From Amia ocellicauda (Eukaryota > Chordata > Actinopteri > Amiiformes > Amiidae), in assembly GCF_036373705.1 (NCBI RefSeq), contig NC_089856.1, positions 981,501 through 1,045,500 on the forward strand: 64,000 bases of DNA, given 5' to 3'. Under the pieces are notes generated by a model. That model was given only the letters and a program-made list of their open reading frames with translations. It was not told where the DNA came from and made no database searches. This document shows, piece by piece, positions 35,889 to 64,000 of this stretch (position 1 is the stretch's first letter; the number at the start of each line of letters is the position of its first letter). A program made the position numbers and the translations under genes.

Positions 35889-37599
35889 ACTTCACTGAAA
35901 TGGTGGAGGGGGGTTGTAGGGAAATAAAATGAAAGTGACAGTGGCATAGAAACTCGTTACAGATGAATCTTCTCACCCGCGATTATAAAATGAACAGGAG
36001 TAAACTAGAGAGCTCGAACACAGAACAGCACTTTTCTGTCTTAAACGTTCATCAGACCAGACACACGTCATCCATGTGTGCGTGCGTGTTGGCTACGCAT
36101 CGGTGAAGCCCGTCCCGCTGTAGTAAAGCCCTGCGGAGGGGCGGAGGCTGCAGGGGAATCCAGGCCCGGCTCCTCTTCTTCGGACGCAGAGCTGCCCGGG
36201 TCAGCCAGGCTCGGAGCGGTTGTAGTAGTAGTTGTAGTAAAGCAGTAGTAGTAGCATCATTGCAACCTCCACCCCACAACTCGCTACCACTCAGGCCCAT
36301 GATCCCCAACTACCCTCCTCACACTCCCACTCCCCCCCCCATCATTGCTGCACAACACAGGTGCAGGACACCCGAGTGGGGGGGTGCATTTCCAACTTTT
36401 TTAGTTTTTTTTTTTTTTTTTTTAAACCACAAATCACGACTCACAATAAATGTCAACCTGGAACCAAGTTACAAAAAAGTTAAGGACTTAGTTTTGCTTC
36501 AGTTGACCAGTCCCTCAGTGTCTTTGAGGCGGGGGCTCCCTGGAGAAAAAACTACAAAGGAAAAATGTAGCTTTAAAAGGTGTGTGTGGGGGGGGGGGGG
36601 TCATGTCTCTATTGAAGACGTGAATAAAAACGATGAAATGCAGAGATCTGGGGATGGAATCAAGTTTAAATATATCTTTTAAAATGCACATCTTTCATGG
36701 GGGGGTTGATTAGATTGTGGAAAAACGCCACTATCACTATCCTGCCTGTGTCCATTGTCCTCCTGATACAGGCATCTCCAACAGAGCTGGGGGGTCAGGG
36801 GTGCCGTTTTAGTTTAAAGTATTTAACACTATTGAAAAAAAATGCATATATTTTTTTTATTTTTAATTTATTGTCATTACTACCTACCTTTTGATATAGG
36901 GTGAAGATAGAAAGAAATATTTATATGTTATTTATATAAAAAAAAAAATGCAACAACAACAACAAAATAAAAATTACAAATATATATCCCACTAGAATTG
37001 ATCTCAGCACTCGGTAAAAGAATGACGTTTGGCATCGGCAGTCCTTGAGCAGGGGGTGTGTTGGGGTGGGGGGGTGGTAAGATAACAGGAGGGAGAGAAA
37101 GTCACGCGACAGACGGATGATGAAGAGGGAGGGAGCGCCTATATCCTCCGAGTCCCATCCCCCCCCATAATTTTTGTTCATGTAACCAGGTGTTTATACA
37201 TATTTTGAGGGTTTACAAGTCAGATGTGTAAGGCAGAATTTTTCACCCCCCCCCCCACCCACCACACCCACACCCACACACCCCCCCCCACACACACACA
37301 CACACACACACTCCCCCCCACCTCACAATACTGAGACTAACACCAATCTCAACATACTTTTCCGTGCCCCCCCACCCCCATAAGCTCTTCCTTTGCATTT
37401 TTCAGAAAAAACAAAAACAAAAAAATAATAATAAATTTGTTTCTGTTCGCCTTCTCGCCCCGACAACACCCACTTCCTGTCCACGTCTGTACTTCCTCCC
37501 TGGGCTCCTTCGCCGCGTCCGCCCGTCTCCGCTTCTCGTTCTCTGGACCCCCCGCCGCGGTCCGTTTCTCGGGGGAGGAAGAAGCGGGGGGTGGGCAGG

Positions 37600-37602
<3 letters not shown>

Positions 37603-37644
<42 letters not shown>
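37603..37644. repeat. (GT)n microsatellite
   Basis: About 20 GT repeats; CA on the brd4 sense strand, about 370 bp after the stop codon. Confidence 0.95.
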
Positions 37645-37645
<1 letters not shown>

Positions 37646-38011
37646 AGGGAGGGGCCCGACGCACAAGTAAAACCGCAACAAAATGCACGAATTACGCCCC
37701 CAGAGCAGCGGAGCGCCTGGTGCTCCCGGGGAGAGTTCGGGTCCGCGGCATGGCGGGGCCCTCTGTCCCGGCCGTGGCTCTCCGGGCGTCCGCCTCAGCG
37801 CCAGTGCGCGCGATGCCCGCCATCTGCGGTTCGGTTCATCCACCACTCGCTCGCTTCCCTTCCAGAAAGTTCGTTTGTTTTGCGTTTACTTTACTCCATT
37901 CAGGTGTCTTTATTTTTATTTTTTTTAAATGTATTTAAAACTTCTTTATTTTGCGTTATATTTTGTCGTTGGTTGCTCCGTCATCCCGGCTTCTCCCCCG
38001 CACTCGTCTCT

Positions 38012-53491
<15,480 letters not shown>

Positions 53492-53576
53492 GGCGGCGCA
53501 CTCCCTCACTCTCGTCCCAGGTGCGGTCTCCCCTGAGAGGGCGCCACTGATCCCATTGCACTCCTCACTGGGCTCT
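53492..53576 (-). other. brd4: brd4 5'UTR part of the first coding exon, with a 16-codon uORF
   Basis: A splice acceptor (CCCCCACAG) precedes base 53576, so at least one non-coding exon lies further upstream. An ATG at 53556 opens a 16-codon frame ([16 protein letters not shown]) that stops at 53506, 14 bp before the main ATG. The main frame also continues upstream as [15 protein letters not shown], resembling the human N-terminal extension (SGPGTRLRN), but no ATG is seen in this part of that frame. Confidence 0.7.
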
Positions 53577-54579
53577 CTGTGGGGGAGGAGAGAGATGGGG
53601 GTGTTAGGGGTGGTTGAATGCAGCAGGGGAACAGGAGTGTAAAAGACAGAGGGAGGAAGAAGACAGGTGTCCAAGGCCCCAGAAACAGTGTCCACACAGA
53701 GACAGGAGAGTGAGCTAGTCGCGGACCGGACCAGACAGTTGGGGCTTAAAAAAAAAGTCCTTGAACTCACTGCAGCCCTGGACCTGCTGGCACTATCCAC
53801 CAGGGGGCGCCCCCCCCACCACTCTACAGCCAAAACACAAGCTCAGATGCTACTGCAGGCAGAGGAGCAGATTCAGTTTTCTTGCCCTCCAACCCCCTCC
53901 GATTCCTGTCTTTTGATCACACGGAGAAAAGGTCACTCACTCACACAAACATAGGAGGGATATTGTGGGGGGGTAGAGCAGAACACCGATGTGACCCTTG
54001 ACCTTTGTAGACCTGTGTAGGAGACGCACACTCGTTGCACCCAGTCTCTTCAGTGTCTGGTTTTGAGCCCACTGCCCCATGGTGCAGGAACTACACTACC
54101 TGCTCAGACCTGCACTGACATCACCTCTGAGCTCTCCATCACTGAGCAAGACTGCAGAAGAGCTTCCTGCTCCCGACCCATCAAAAACTATGTACTTCAC
54201 CCCCCACCACCCTCCCGTGCTTCTGTCCCACCCCCAGCCAGACAGAGATATTCAGGCGGCTGCAGCACGAGCATCACATACAGATCTAACCAGAGCAGAG
54301 ACGCGCTCCACACACAGCCCGACCCGCTCCAAACGCCAACACAAACGCAGACGGCAGGTCAACAGGGGGGGAAGGAGATGGGCGCAACACCGGGGCCACA
54401 CTGTCCCCTTCAGAACCTGCACTCTAACTAAGGCCGAGACCTGCTGGGCACAAGCTCTTCTACAAGCAGGAAGAAAAACTGATTTACGTCCTTGGAGACT
54501 GAAGCAGATAACGGACCAAGGAAGTGCTTCGAGCTTTACGATAATTATTATATTTCTTAACAGGCCAGTTTGTACTGGA

Positions 54580-54703
54580 GCATTCTGGGAACAGTGTGTT
54601 GCTCAAGGGTACAACGGCAGTCCCCGTCCCCCCCTACTGGGACTGAACCCACAGCCCCCAGCTCAGGAGTCCAGAGCCCTGACCGCTATACACACGGCTG
54701 CCC
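54580..54703 (-). mobile_element. tRNA-derived SINE fragment
   Basis: On the minus strand there is an A-box-like TGTATAGCGGTC (about 54682-54693) and a B-box GGGTTCAGTCC (54640-54650), spaced as in a tRNA. Then comes CTACTGGGACTGAACCC context and a TTGTACCCTTGAGC body typical of fish tRNA SINEs. The tRNA cloverleaf is degraded, so this is not a functional tRNA gene. Confidence 0.6.
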
Positions 54704-55739
54704 AGTAGAGCGAGAGGGGAAAAAACATTTTAAACCTGGCAGAGACCGAGACAGACCGAGAGGGAGGAAAAAGGGACCAGTCATCCCGCGTTCATTGATT
54801 TTGCCAGTATACACACATCTCTTGCATGTCTCGTCTTGTAAGTCCCACGGCCAAACACGCGCCGTCTGGAGGAATTGGGAGTAAATAAAATGAAACCACA
54901 GGGAAAGAAACTAATACAATAAAAAACAGAGGAAGTCGGTCGTGAGGCCCATGATGTGAGCATGGTCAGACTGCACAGGTTTCCCACATTTCGGATTACA
55001 CTTTCCTCTCCAGAAACGGGAAGCAGCCTGACTCACACAGTGTGTGTGCAGTGGGAAGTGTGCGCACGCATCTATGCCTCCCTCTGCCCGGCTGTCTGCG
55101 TCTCCCTATCGATCTCTCCATCTCCCTCTCTCTCTGCCCCCATGTCTGTCTCTCGGCGTCTCCCTCTCTCTCTCTGCCCCCATGTCTGTCTCTCCGTGTC
55201 TCCCTCTTTCTCCGTCGGTCTCCCCAGAAGCAGTACACAGCTGACTGGGACTGAGGGAAAACCCCTCCTGCAAAGCTACTCAAAGCTTCCTTAACAGAAG
55301 CAGAAACGTGTAATACTGAAAAGATCGGGAGTCTGGCTAAGATTCAGATTTCCTCTACCGTCACCAAGCAAACTAGCCTAAACACCCGGCTCTACCAGGA
55401 CCCCCCCACCAATACACAGATCTGTGCCTGGACTCATAACACTATCAGTCATAAGACTTGTAGCTAAATCTGTAAATACAAACAATGACCACAATAAACA
55501 AAGATCACCAATTACATAAGGAGCCAGTACAAAGGGGGTGAGTATGCTGCTTTTTATTGTGGTGAATAACCCCCACCCCCCCCAAGGCAGATGGAGGCTG
55601 CTCTTTCTAAAGAATTGCCATGGGGACTAGAGTAACCCCACACAATGCCCCCTCCCACCCCTTATTCCCTGGCAGGATGGGGCGGGGTCTGGGTATGTTC
55701 AAGAAACAGCTGGATGACAGCTGTTGGAGCAACTCTGCA

Positions 55740-55900
55740 GGTGGTCCAGTCCAGTCCAGTCCAGTCCAGTCCAGTCAGTTACTCTGCAGTAGTCCAGCCC
55801 AGTCCAATCTGTGACTCTGCAGCAGTCCAGTCCAGTCAGTGACTCTATAGTCCAGTCCAGTCAGTGACTGCAGCAGTCCAGTCCAGTCCAGTCCTCGTGT
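55740..55900. repeat. GTCCA-pentamer satellite patch
   Basis: TCCAGTCCAGTCCAGTCCAG runs joined to GTGACTCTGCAGCAG linkers, the reverse complement of the satellite at 34333-35350. Confidence 0.9.
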
Positions 55901-55948
55901 CTAACCCACCATCCCTAGTCACTTAAATAAAAGCTCCTGTTAGATATT

Positions 55949-55983
<35 letters not shown>

Positions 55984-58900
55984 GTGATGAATGGTGTTTG
56001 TCCGTGACTCAGAGCGCCCTGCTGACTCATCTCATGAGTGATGGTCACAGGCTGTTGCTGATGGGGAAACTTAGGCAATTACACAACACGCGCTCGCACA
56101 CACACACACAGACAAAAAAATAAATAAAACACGCAATGAACAGAAATCTCAAGTCTCCTGCATGAGCTCGAGAGCTACTCTTTGGTCGTTTCGGAAAACA
56201 CTACTGAACTGAACACCGCTGGCCAATTTGTGCCTGGTTCGGTTTGGTCTTCTGCGTACAGGAAGTGGGCATATCTGAACCCTGTGTGTTGAGAGGGCAG
56301 GGCGTACCCCTGAAAATCACAAACAATGTGTCAGTCGTGGAAGATGGCAGATAAAGCACCATCACAGCACGGTGTCTAATTTTATACACAATGAAGAGGT
56401 TTCACATTAATCCGATGTCGTTCGGAGCGGGGTCGGAGAGGAACGCCCGCAGCTGCAGGGGGACAGTGTATACGGCAACACACCTGGGAGGGAGGGGAGG
56501 AGGCATGTGTGCCGTGCAGGAGTGGCGCATGGCAGGTTTCGGAGCTGCCGTTGGGCTTTGATTGGGCCACAGTGGCAGGGTTACACCACAGCAATGTCCG
56601 ATAGGAGGGCTGCTCTACGAGATCATAATTTCCAGACTGACTTCCAGGCCCATTTAGCAATTAAAACAAGACATTTTTTGCACATTCGACTGGGGGGGTC
56701 GTCTGACACGGTGGACCTCGGCCTTGGTCCCGGGGCCGCACGGTCTGGCTGGGTCTGGTTCCGCTCATCTCTCAATGAGTTCACTGAACTATTAAATTTG
56801 CCTCAAAAACAATTAAGAGTTTCAATAGAAATTTGCATTGGGAGAGCGGGTACAGATTTTTTGGACAGGTTGTGTGTGTTGGCCGATCCTTTTTTTGTCG
56901 TTCAAGGGGGGCGGCTCATGAACTTGGTGGGGCCCCCCAGGAAACACTGCGCTCAGGGGATTCCACTTAAATATGTAGCGCTTGAATTCTCTGGCCTAAT
57001 GAAGCAAACCTCGAGTCCGGTGAAGAACGACGGCTGGGCTGAAACCGATGCCAGTGGGGCAGCGGCTCCCAGGCCCAGTGCGTGAGGGGGGTGTGCGTGT
57101 GCCTGAGCGAGCGAGGGGGGTGAGTGTGCAAGTACAGTGAACGTTTGGTGAAAATAGACAGGAGAAGCACATTGAGAATAACTCTCCTTCAGCGCTTCCA
57201 GTCCAGCGACACCCCTCTCACATAGCCCATGTGCTCGGCAGCAGCGGCCTCTCAACAACAGTCCCCGTGAAACTGTTTTTCAGTGCGTACAACTGTTCGC
57301 TGCCTTGCGTAGCTGGTGCCAGCCTGACCAGTATAGCTCATGTCCGGCACAATTTACCGCACTAACACACGTCCTTCAGTCCCTAAGCCCGGAGTCAAGC
57401 CACCTCTGCCTCTCTCACTCTCCTATTGAACTTTATAAGGAAATACTACATTGACATGAGCATGATAATGATATTTTACACTAATCGTTATTACAGTAGC
57501 AAATGTAGTTCGGTTGTGGATTGTCGCAATTAACCGAGAAGGCAACGAAAATGAAGTCCTGTGAATGACGTTCATGACCCAGTGTTGCAGCAGTTCATTA
57601 GGCACGATATCCAATCATCTACTAGCTGGTGTTAGCCACCTCGTCATTAAAACACACTTACAGATACAATAGTACTCAGCGACTGCGGGGCAGCCACAAC
57701 TTAGCTGTTACGTTGATTATTAAAATCTACTAAAATCTTAAAATGTAATTAATCATCGTTGAGTTGGGTCTACTTTGGATGCAGCTACTAAACCGAAACC
57801 CTGAGAGATGGCGGAGGCAGCAGGATAGGAGCACTTTACACTGAAGTTACACTAAGGACAGTTTGCTGCAAAATGTGCACAGCTGAACTCACATGGTGCG
57901 ATAACGACAATGACACAGAGCGCTGGAGAGACGCACTGGACAGGATGGAGACGCTCAGCTGGGGCAGGCTGCTGCCTCTGTATCCGAAAAGTTGTCCATC
58001 TAGGATATTGCAAATTGAATCGGTTTAAACCGCAGAGTACTCAGCCTTTCCCGTTACTTGAACTCGTATGCGTCTCGCAAGCTACGCCGGTTTCTTTACC
58101 TCCTCAACTACATTATTATTATACATTTTATTTATAACACGCTATTACCCACATGCTACACTCAGACAGTACAAAGATGCAATACAGCAGTGCAGTACAC
58201 ACAGACAACATAAGCAAGAAAACAAGCAGCTGGGTCAGCCAATAAAGGAGAGCAAGCAATAAAAAGTATGAAAAGATCTTAAAACTTGTAACTAACAGAG
58301 ATCCTTAATTTCTTTTTTCAAAAAAGTGATTTTTAAGACATTTCTTTATATGTGTAGGGCACACCTCAGAGTCTCTGGAAGTGCGTTGCACATACTATAT
58401 GATCAAGTTAGTGCCATACATATTGAATTTAAAATATAAATATATATCATAAACTAAAAAACGAATGGAAAACGTTTAAGTTTCGTTTTGAGTTTGCAAC
58501 GGTGCTGCTGTTCCCCTTAAGTGCCCCACATGACCCATATGACTCCCCCCCCCGACCGCACCTCGCTAGCTGCTCCCCCTGAACAAATTGCCCCTTTTTG
58601 GTTTGAGCCACTGCCCCCCCCCACAAGGCTGTACTGTACAACACTGTATTTAAATGTCTTGAACATTGTTGCATTTGTTTTTCATTTTAGCATTAAATAT
58701 GAACCATTTACGATTTTTTTTTTCCAGGGTCCCCCTAAATTGTGGACTGTGCCCCTACATTTTTCTATTTAGGGACACCATTCTCCTAAGGAAAAAGCGT
58801 AGAGCCGAGACCGGTCAGACCGGCTTCCCCACCTCTCACACCTGTTCGGCAACACAGCGCCGTCACCAGCCATGGCAGAAACGCAATCCTCAAACACATG

Positions 58901-59326
58901 AACAAAACCGAGAGGAGTATATAGCCCTCCCTCCCTCCTCTCTCCCTCAGTCGCTCTCTTTTGTTTCTCACTCCCTCAGGGTCAGGGACAACGATGAGTG
59001 TTATTTATTGCAGTCTGCTGAGGGAGTGACAATCATGTGTGATTATATGTCGTGAACAAGGCCCCCCTCCATCCTCTCTGACACAACCACAAAATATCAC
59101 GACAAAAAATCCACAAGGAGGTGAAAATGTAACAGCACATGGTAAAGCTCCAGCACAGGAAGGAAGATTCTTCCCCCCCCCCCCCACCCTCCAAAAATTA
59201 AAAGTTAAAATTCCGGTCTTAAAAACCGGTATGACTATGTAAAAAAAAATATATATATGAATTTAGATTATTAGGCAACTTTGTGTGAAAGTGTGCATGT
59301 GTTTCACTGGGGGGCGTGGCGGGGCC

Positions 59327-59385
59327 CTGGTCCTGAGAGACACAGTCCAGTCCAGCAGGGTCTCGGCCCTGGTCCCGAGCAAGAC
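59327..59385. repeat. Solitary copy of the 42-bp minisatellite unit
   Basis: GGTCCTGAGAGACACAGTCC, then AGTCCAGCAGGGTCTCGGCC and a CTGGTCC end, matching the array at 5114-5652 almost exactly. Confidence 0.85.
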
Positions 59386-62300
59386 AATGGCTGGAGACCC
59401 TGTTATAGGCACTGCTTGTACAACCTGAGCTTCAGACACTTTCCCCTTTTTCACAGGCACACCTGACCCTGAGCCAAGCCGGAACCGAGCAGAGCATTTT
59501 TCCACAGCACAACCTGCAGTCAATGACGTCACAAGCTCACCCGTTTCAAAAGCTTGTTGTAACATGCAAATGTTTGGATAAATCCTTGTTACCATGGTTT
59601 AAACTGTAATTAAAAAGCTATCAGCTCTAATGGTCATAAATAAACTTATCTGTCGAGAGAGGCGAGAAAAAGTTACGGACTTTGGAGGTTCATGACCTTA
59701 TTTACAGAAAGAAAAGACCTGAAAATTTAAACTGTGGATCAATCCTCAACTTTTTACCAGTATATAAAAGTAGTAGATTGTGAAGTATTTGAAATGTGTA
59801 TTTTAGTCTAGACTGACGGTACGTGATGACACGTTCAGTTAACTCCTCCGCAGGCCCTGCTCGGCGCCAGGCTAGCACTAGATTCAGGGTCAGATTGACA
59901 AAACCGCCAGTGGGTAACATTACCTCACCCGCGAGCCTGCTTCTGGGTCAGGTCAGATATGACAGTGGAAAAAGGGTAACAGTGGCTCCACTACACTCAC
60001 CCTCAGTCCGACTGATGAGAAGAGAATGAGACTGAGAGAGAGAGAGAGAGCGAGAACAAAACAAACCACACATGCAACCACCGCTTGACGGCCTCTTCAT
60101 GTTTTCTGCGTCTGTGTTTTGGGTTGGGTTTTAGGCCGGAGAGTTTTCTTTTCAGTTCTGTATTCTTATAACCTGCAGCACTAAACCAGAAGAATGACTC
60201 ACAGCTGACGGTAAGAGACTGTAAAACAGACTCGTGGGGGAGGGGAGGGCAGGGGAGGACTCGGTTCTCCTCTCCAGGGCACTCTGTGTGGCGTCCAGAG
60301 TGGCGCAGAAACCACCTGGGTGCCCCTGCTGGGCAGATTCTGCCACAGGACATGGGACACTGTCTGCTGGCCCATTGTGCATCCGATTACATTAAACTGA
60401 ACGAACAAACAAAAGCAACAGAGTTCTGAAGAGGAGACTGAACCTGTCAACACGATTAATCCATCTTTTAGGTTTTGGGTTGGTTTCCGATGGATTACAG
60501 TAGACGTGAGGGGTTCAGGAGACGAAGCCTGGATTTCTCACTGCTTTCGCCAATTGAAGAGCCTGTTTCTGTGGGTGGGGGGTGTGAATGAGACTGACCC
60601 TGCGCTGTGTCTGACATTCCAGGAGACTGGGGGGTGGAGGGCAGCTATTTGCTTAAAAGCCAGCCTGTAAATAATAAATGGAATTGCACTTAAGAGCCCA
60701 GCCCAGACTCCTCCATCTCCTGCTCGCCTGTGTGTGTGTGTGGATGTGTGTGTGCATCCGTTCCCGTGTGTGTGTTTTTTTCATGCCACAGCATGTGACC
60801 GTGATGCCAACGGGCAGTACAAATGTGCCACCAGCCCACCGTGAATTTTGATTTGGCAAAAAAGTATCTTTCATCAGTGCTGCCAGACTGCATCCCTTAA
60901 TTCCCGACTGCTCTTCCTAAGTGCAACTGATGTGGAGGTCTGGAGGAGGGAGTACTCCCGTACCCCATGGCCTGGGGGAGATCATCACTTCCTGAGTTTC
61001 TCTCACTGATAAGGGATAAGGGGGGGAACAACCTGCCCAGGGCAAATAACAGCCACGATCGGAGCCGGACGCAGGCTTGCCCTGTGCTTTACTCAGGCAG
61101 GTCTGGGTTCTGGTCCAGGCCCAGGCCCGAGATACATAACGGTCTCGCACCAGGCAGAACCAGGGTACACTTGGTGCACAAAGAACAATCCCACACAAAA
61201 TGAAACCTGCCCGTCCTCTCAGGGGAAGAACCACCTGCTCCTGCAGTCCTGGCAGACATAGTGGGGACACTTCCCCTGTTTAAGGGAAATCACGAAAACA
61301 GGTGGATGACATCCTGTTTCTATAGAAAAGTAACAAATAGTACAGAGTTTGACCAGTAGGAGTCTTACTCTTGGGGCACTATTACCCATGTGCTCGGCAG
61401 CCTATAGAACAATTAGAAACTGCGTCACATGTACCTGCGGAGATGTTCATTAGCAGATCCGACAGAAGAACAAAAACAACATTGAGCTCTGCCAGGGGGA
61501 AGCCCCAGCACTTCGCCCCAGCACTTTTTTCCCCTTCTGTATTATTCCCTGAGCTGTGTGTCGGCTCGGGGCGAGAGCCAGTCTGATCTCTCAGACTTTC
61601 GAGAGTGGTGGTCGAGGAACAGCACAGTGCAGCCCAGTTCAGCCGAGAACCCCATTCAAGTTTTAAATTTGTAACCGCCACATTTATATCCATTAGTGAA
61701 CCATTTAACTCAATGGTTTCAGTTCAGTTACAAGGCTGAGATGACAGAGATGGTAATCACAGTGGTTTGAAATCATGAGATAAGAGAGAGACTGAGCACA
61801 GGAGGTGGGTCCCCCAGTCTCACACGAGAGAATCGTATGGCATCAAGACTACTAGTGATTATTTCTTGGACCCAAAAAGGACCGAGGTGACCTTGTTTAC
61901 TCTGTAAGCTTGGCCTTGCCACAACAGACGCCCATTGGAACATTCTGCTCCATTACACGAGGCGGGAGCTGCCCCCTGCCACAGCGCTCTGGTGACATCG
62001 ACCACAAAGGAGCCTTTCGTTGCCACTGTGCGAGCAAGCCAACCGCCGCTGACCCGAGACTGCAGGAGCATCGCTGGGCCCAAGAGGAGGTGTGAAAAGT
62101 ATTCTGTAACAGAGTGTGACACTCAAGTGTGTGTCGTTCACAGGCTAGCAGTATTAGGTCACACTAACCCTGAGCCACAGGGCCGACACCCGGCATTCAA
62201 ACACACACCCTAATCGGAAGCAGAAGTTTCCACTGCAAAGACACTCTCTCTACATCCCCACCCTCTCTCTGACTGGCAGTCAGGTCAACTAACTTTTCTG

Positions 62301-64000
62301 ACTATCAGAGTGTGCGCGTGAGAGATGGAGTTTGCAAGTGCGTGTTGTCCTGGGGAGTAGGACTGAACAGAAGGCCTCTCCCTCTCCCTCTCTCCCTTTC
62401 ATAATTTCCCACTCTCTGTGACTCGCACGTGTCCCCCGAGGTCAAACACAAACCCTGTAGACTGTAAAAGCACTTTCCAAGTGACTCCCAATTCTGTCTC
62501 TAGTCGTCACAAGTTCTCTCCTCGTCTCAAGCTTAGAGTTCTGTTTGAGAGGAGAAGAAAGAGTGAAAGAGTCTAAGTGTGCATGAGAGTGTGTGTGTAG
62601 TCTAACAAAAGCACCCAAGCTATGACAAGGCGCAGACGCAGCCATCCCCCGCAGCAAGGCCGTAGTCCACGCTGGCAGCAGGGCAGCATGCGTCCTCAGG
62701 AGAGAGCGGCAGTCTCCACAGGAGCACTCCTTCAGCATCGCACGCTGGGCTCCTGCGCCACTACGCACTCTTCACACACCACCCCCATTGATCGAGGGCC
62801 CGGGAAACCAAATAAACCCCCCAGAAACGACACTGGACCACTTGACTGATCCTATTAACGGCTCTGATAACATTACTGGGGTTTAACACTCTCCTCTTCC
62901 TCTTCCTCCCCCTTCCCCTCTCTCTTCTCCCTCTCTGCCCTACTCAGATAACCCCTATGCTCTCGTTGCAAAGATTTAATGCTTAACTAATCCAGGCACC
63001 TTCCCAAAGAACTGACTGTATAAGCCTTCCCAGTAGTGACTGCCCTTGTGCGTGCGTAGTCTGTGTGGATTGTGTCTCGTGTGTGTGTGTGTGGTCTGTG
63101 TGGAGTGCGTCTGTGTTAGGTGTGTGCGTGCATGTGTGAGAGAGAGAACTATAGTCCAGTCTGCAGCGCTGACATCACATGTGGCCAGATTGTGCGTACG
63201 AGATATGACGCAACTCTATGCGCATCTCAGCCTGGCTTGTGTCTACAGCGTTGGACAGTGTGAGACACCGTGCATCATCTCTGCAATGTCTTAAAAGCTG
63301 CCCAGAGAACCGGGCGGAGATGACAGAGAAGCTTGACCGCCTGCAGCTCCAGGTCATCACTGCGACCGTCCGGGAGAGCAGCAGCCCAGACCGCCAGGCG
63401 CCACAGTGGGCACACCTGCGCCAGGCAGCTGCAATCTGCGGGGTACGAGGGGATTTCTGGTTTCTATTTCTCCTCGGGGTCTTAAATGCTAGGGGTCGTT
63501 ATCAGATGCCCTGCGTCGACTCCAGGGCTTAATCAGTCGCCAACAGAAAGGTTAGGCCCAGGTGAGCTGTAAAGACCAGCATTTTTCAAAACAACGCTAC
63601 GTCACCTGGGTGAGGCCGCACGCCAAGAAATAATGTAACCTAATCACTGCATAACTTTTTATATTTGCATGCCGAACAAACCTGAGCCGCCTTGGAAATC
63701 AGCCAATTACAATAAAATAAACGCACACGGGCAGACAGGCAGGCGCTCACACACGCCTCCTCCCAAACTCGATCGTGTCACTGTGAAGAGGTCCCGACAG
63801 CAGCAGGGACGCATCCACTTCCAACTGAACGCCCATTAGACACAGCGCAGGGTCTCTTAAAATTGTCCTTTTGTGGTTTGTTTTGTTGTTCTTACTCACA
63901 CACCATTTTTAACTAACAACACGCAGTCAATGGCACGGTTTCCACTCCCACAGCCACGGCCTGAGCGACGCCAGAGCCCGTGCCACGCGCGATGCTACCC

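Larger units (their letters stand above)
35400..38011 (-). other. brd4 3'UTR and downstream flank
   Basis: AT-rich non-coding DNA follows the brd4 stop on the minus strand. TTTATT on the plus strand (AATAAA on the minus) appears near 37910-37950 and at several places to about 35440, so polyadenylation sites are available but the real one is unknown. The region holds an AT microsatellite (35821-35886), a G run (36588-36600), C/CA-rich stretches (37245-37320) and GT repeats (37603-37644). Open frames here have no protein features. Confidence 0.6.
53577..64000. other. Upstream region of brd4: 5' intron or intergenic DNA, no coding gene supported
   Basis: Open frames here are short and lack recognisable motifs. 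Contents are a tRNA-derived SINE (54580-54703), CT-rich DNA (55095-55230), a GTCCA satellite patch (55740-55900), CA repeats (55951-55981), C-rich runs, a minisatellite copy (59327-59385) and GT runs (60730-60770, 63070-63095). The 5' non-coding exon and promoter of brd4 should be in or beyond this stretch, but I could not identify them. No clear CpG island is visible. Confidence 0.5.

Noticed and set aside
54580..54703. Functional tRNA gene
   Set aside because: A and B boxes are present, but the arms do not pair into a proper cloverleaf and the flanks match a SINE body.
57800..57830. GATGGCGGAGGCAGCAGG as a first exon with a start codon
   Set aside because: The frame closes at once (TAG within seven codons) and there is no CpG island or donor to support a first exon.

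Overview
The window is nuclear DNA of a ray-finned fish. Four intron-containing genes match vertebrate families by exon structure and protein motifs. They sit among dense microsatellites, two Tc1/mariner copies, hAT-like MITEs, LINE and SINE fragments and several private tandem repeats. The species cannot be fixed from this sequence; an early-branching ray-finned fish is possible, but that is only an impression.

Layout. Bases 2-64 (+) hold the last 20 codons and stop of a PBX homeobox gene, probably pbx4, followed by its 3'UTR and downstream DNA. Convergent to it is lpar2 (-, coding 16851 to 14003, two coding exons), a lysophosphatidic acid receptor; a GC-rich block at 22.8-23.2 kb may be its promoter. 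From 16.9 to 30.3 kb there is no supported gene, only a dead LINE fragment, purine-rich tracts and a 1.4 kb GT-type array. Next come ephx3 (-, 32920 to 30291, 7 coding exons, 363 aa), an epoxide hydrolase with a CCAAT/GC-box promoter near 33.65-33.9 kb, and a 1 kb GGACT-type satellite at 34.3-35.35 kb. brd4 (-, 53491 to 38012, 19 coding exons, 1607 aa) follows with an AT-rich 3'UTR. The last 10 kb is upstream DNA of brd4 with repeats and no supported coding gene.

The exon models were built by hand from splice sites. Summed coding lengths are multiples of three for lpar2 (1068), ephx3 (1092) and brd4 (4824), which supports the joins. The genes do not form a pathway: PBX4 and BRD4 act in transcription, LPAR2 and EPHX3 in lipid signalling and lipid epoxide metabolism. 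In human all four lie on 19p13, as pbx4-lpar2 and ephx3-brd4 pairs some megabases apart; here the pairs are adjacent.

The best leads are: an in-frame duplicated exon tail with its own splice donor inside brd4; a Gly-Leu repeat insertion just before BRD4 bromodomain 2; a 1004 bp hAT-like element with a perfect 8 bp target duplication; a Tc1 element nested in a second MITE; a palindromic repeat family; and a dispersed tandem-repeat family sharing a GGACT core.
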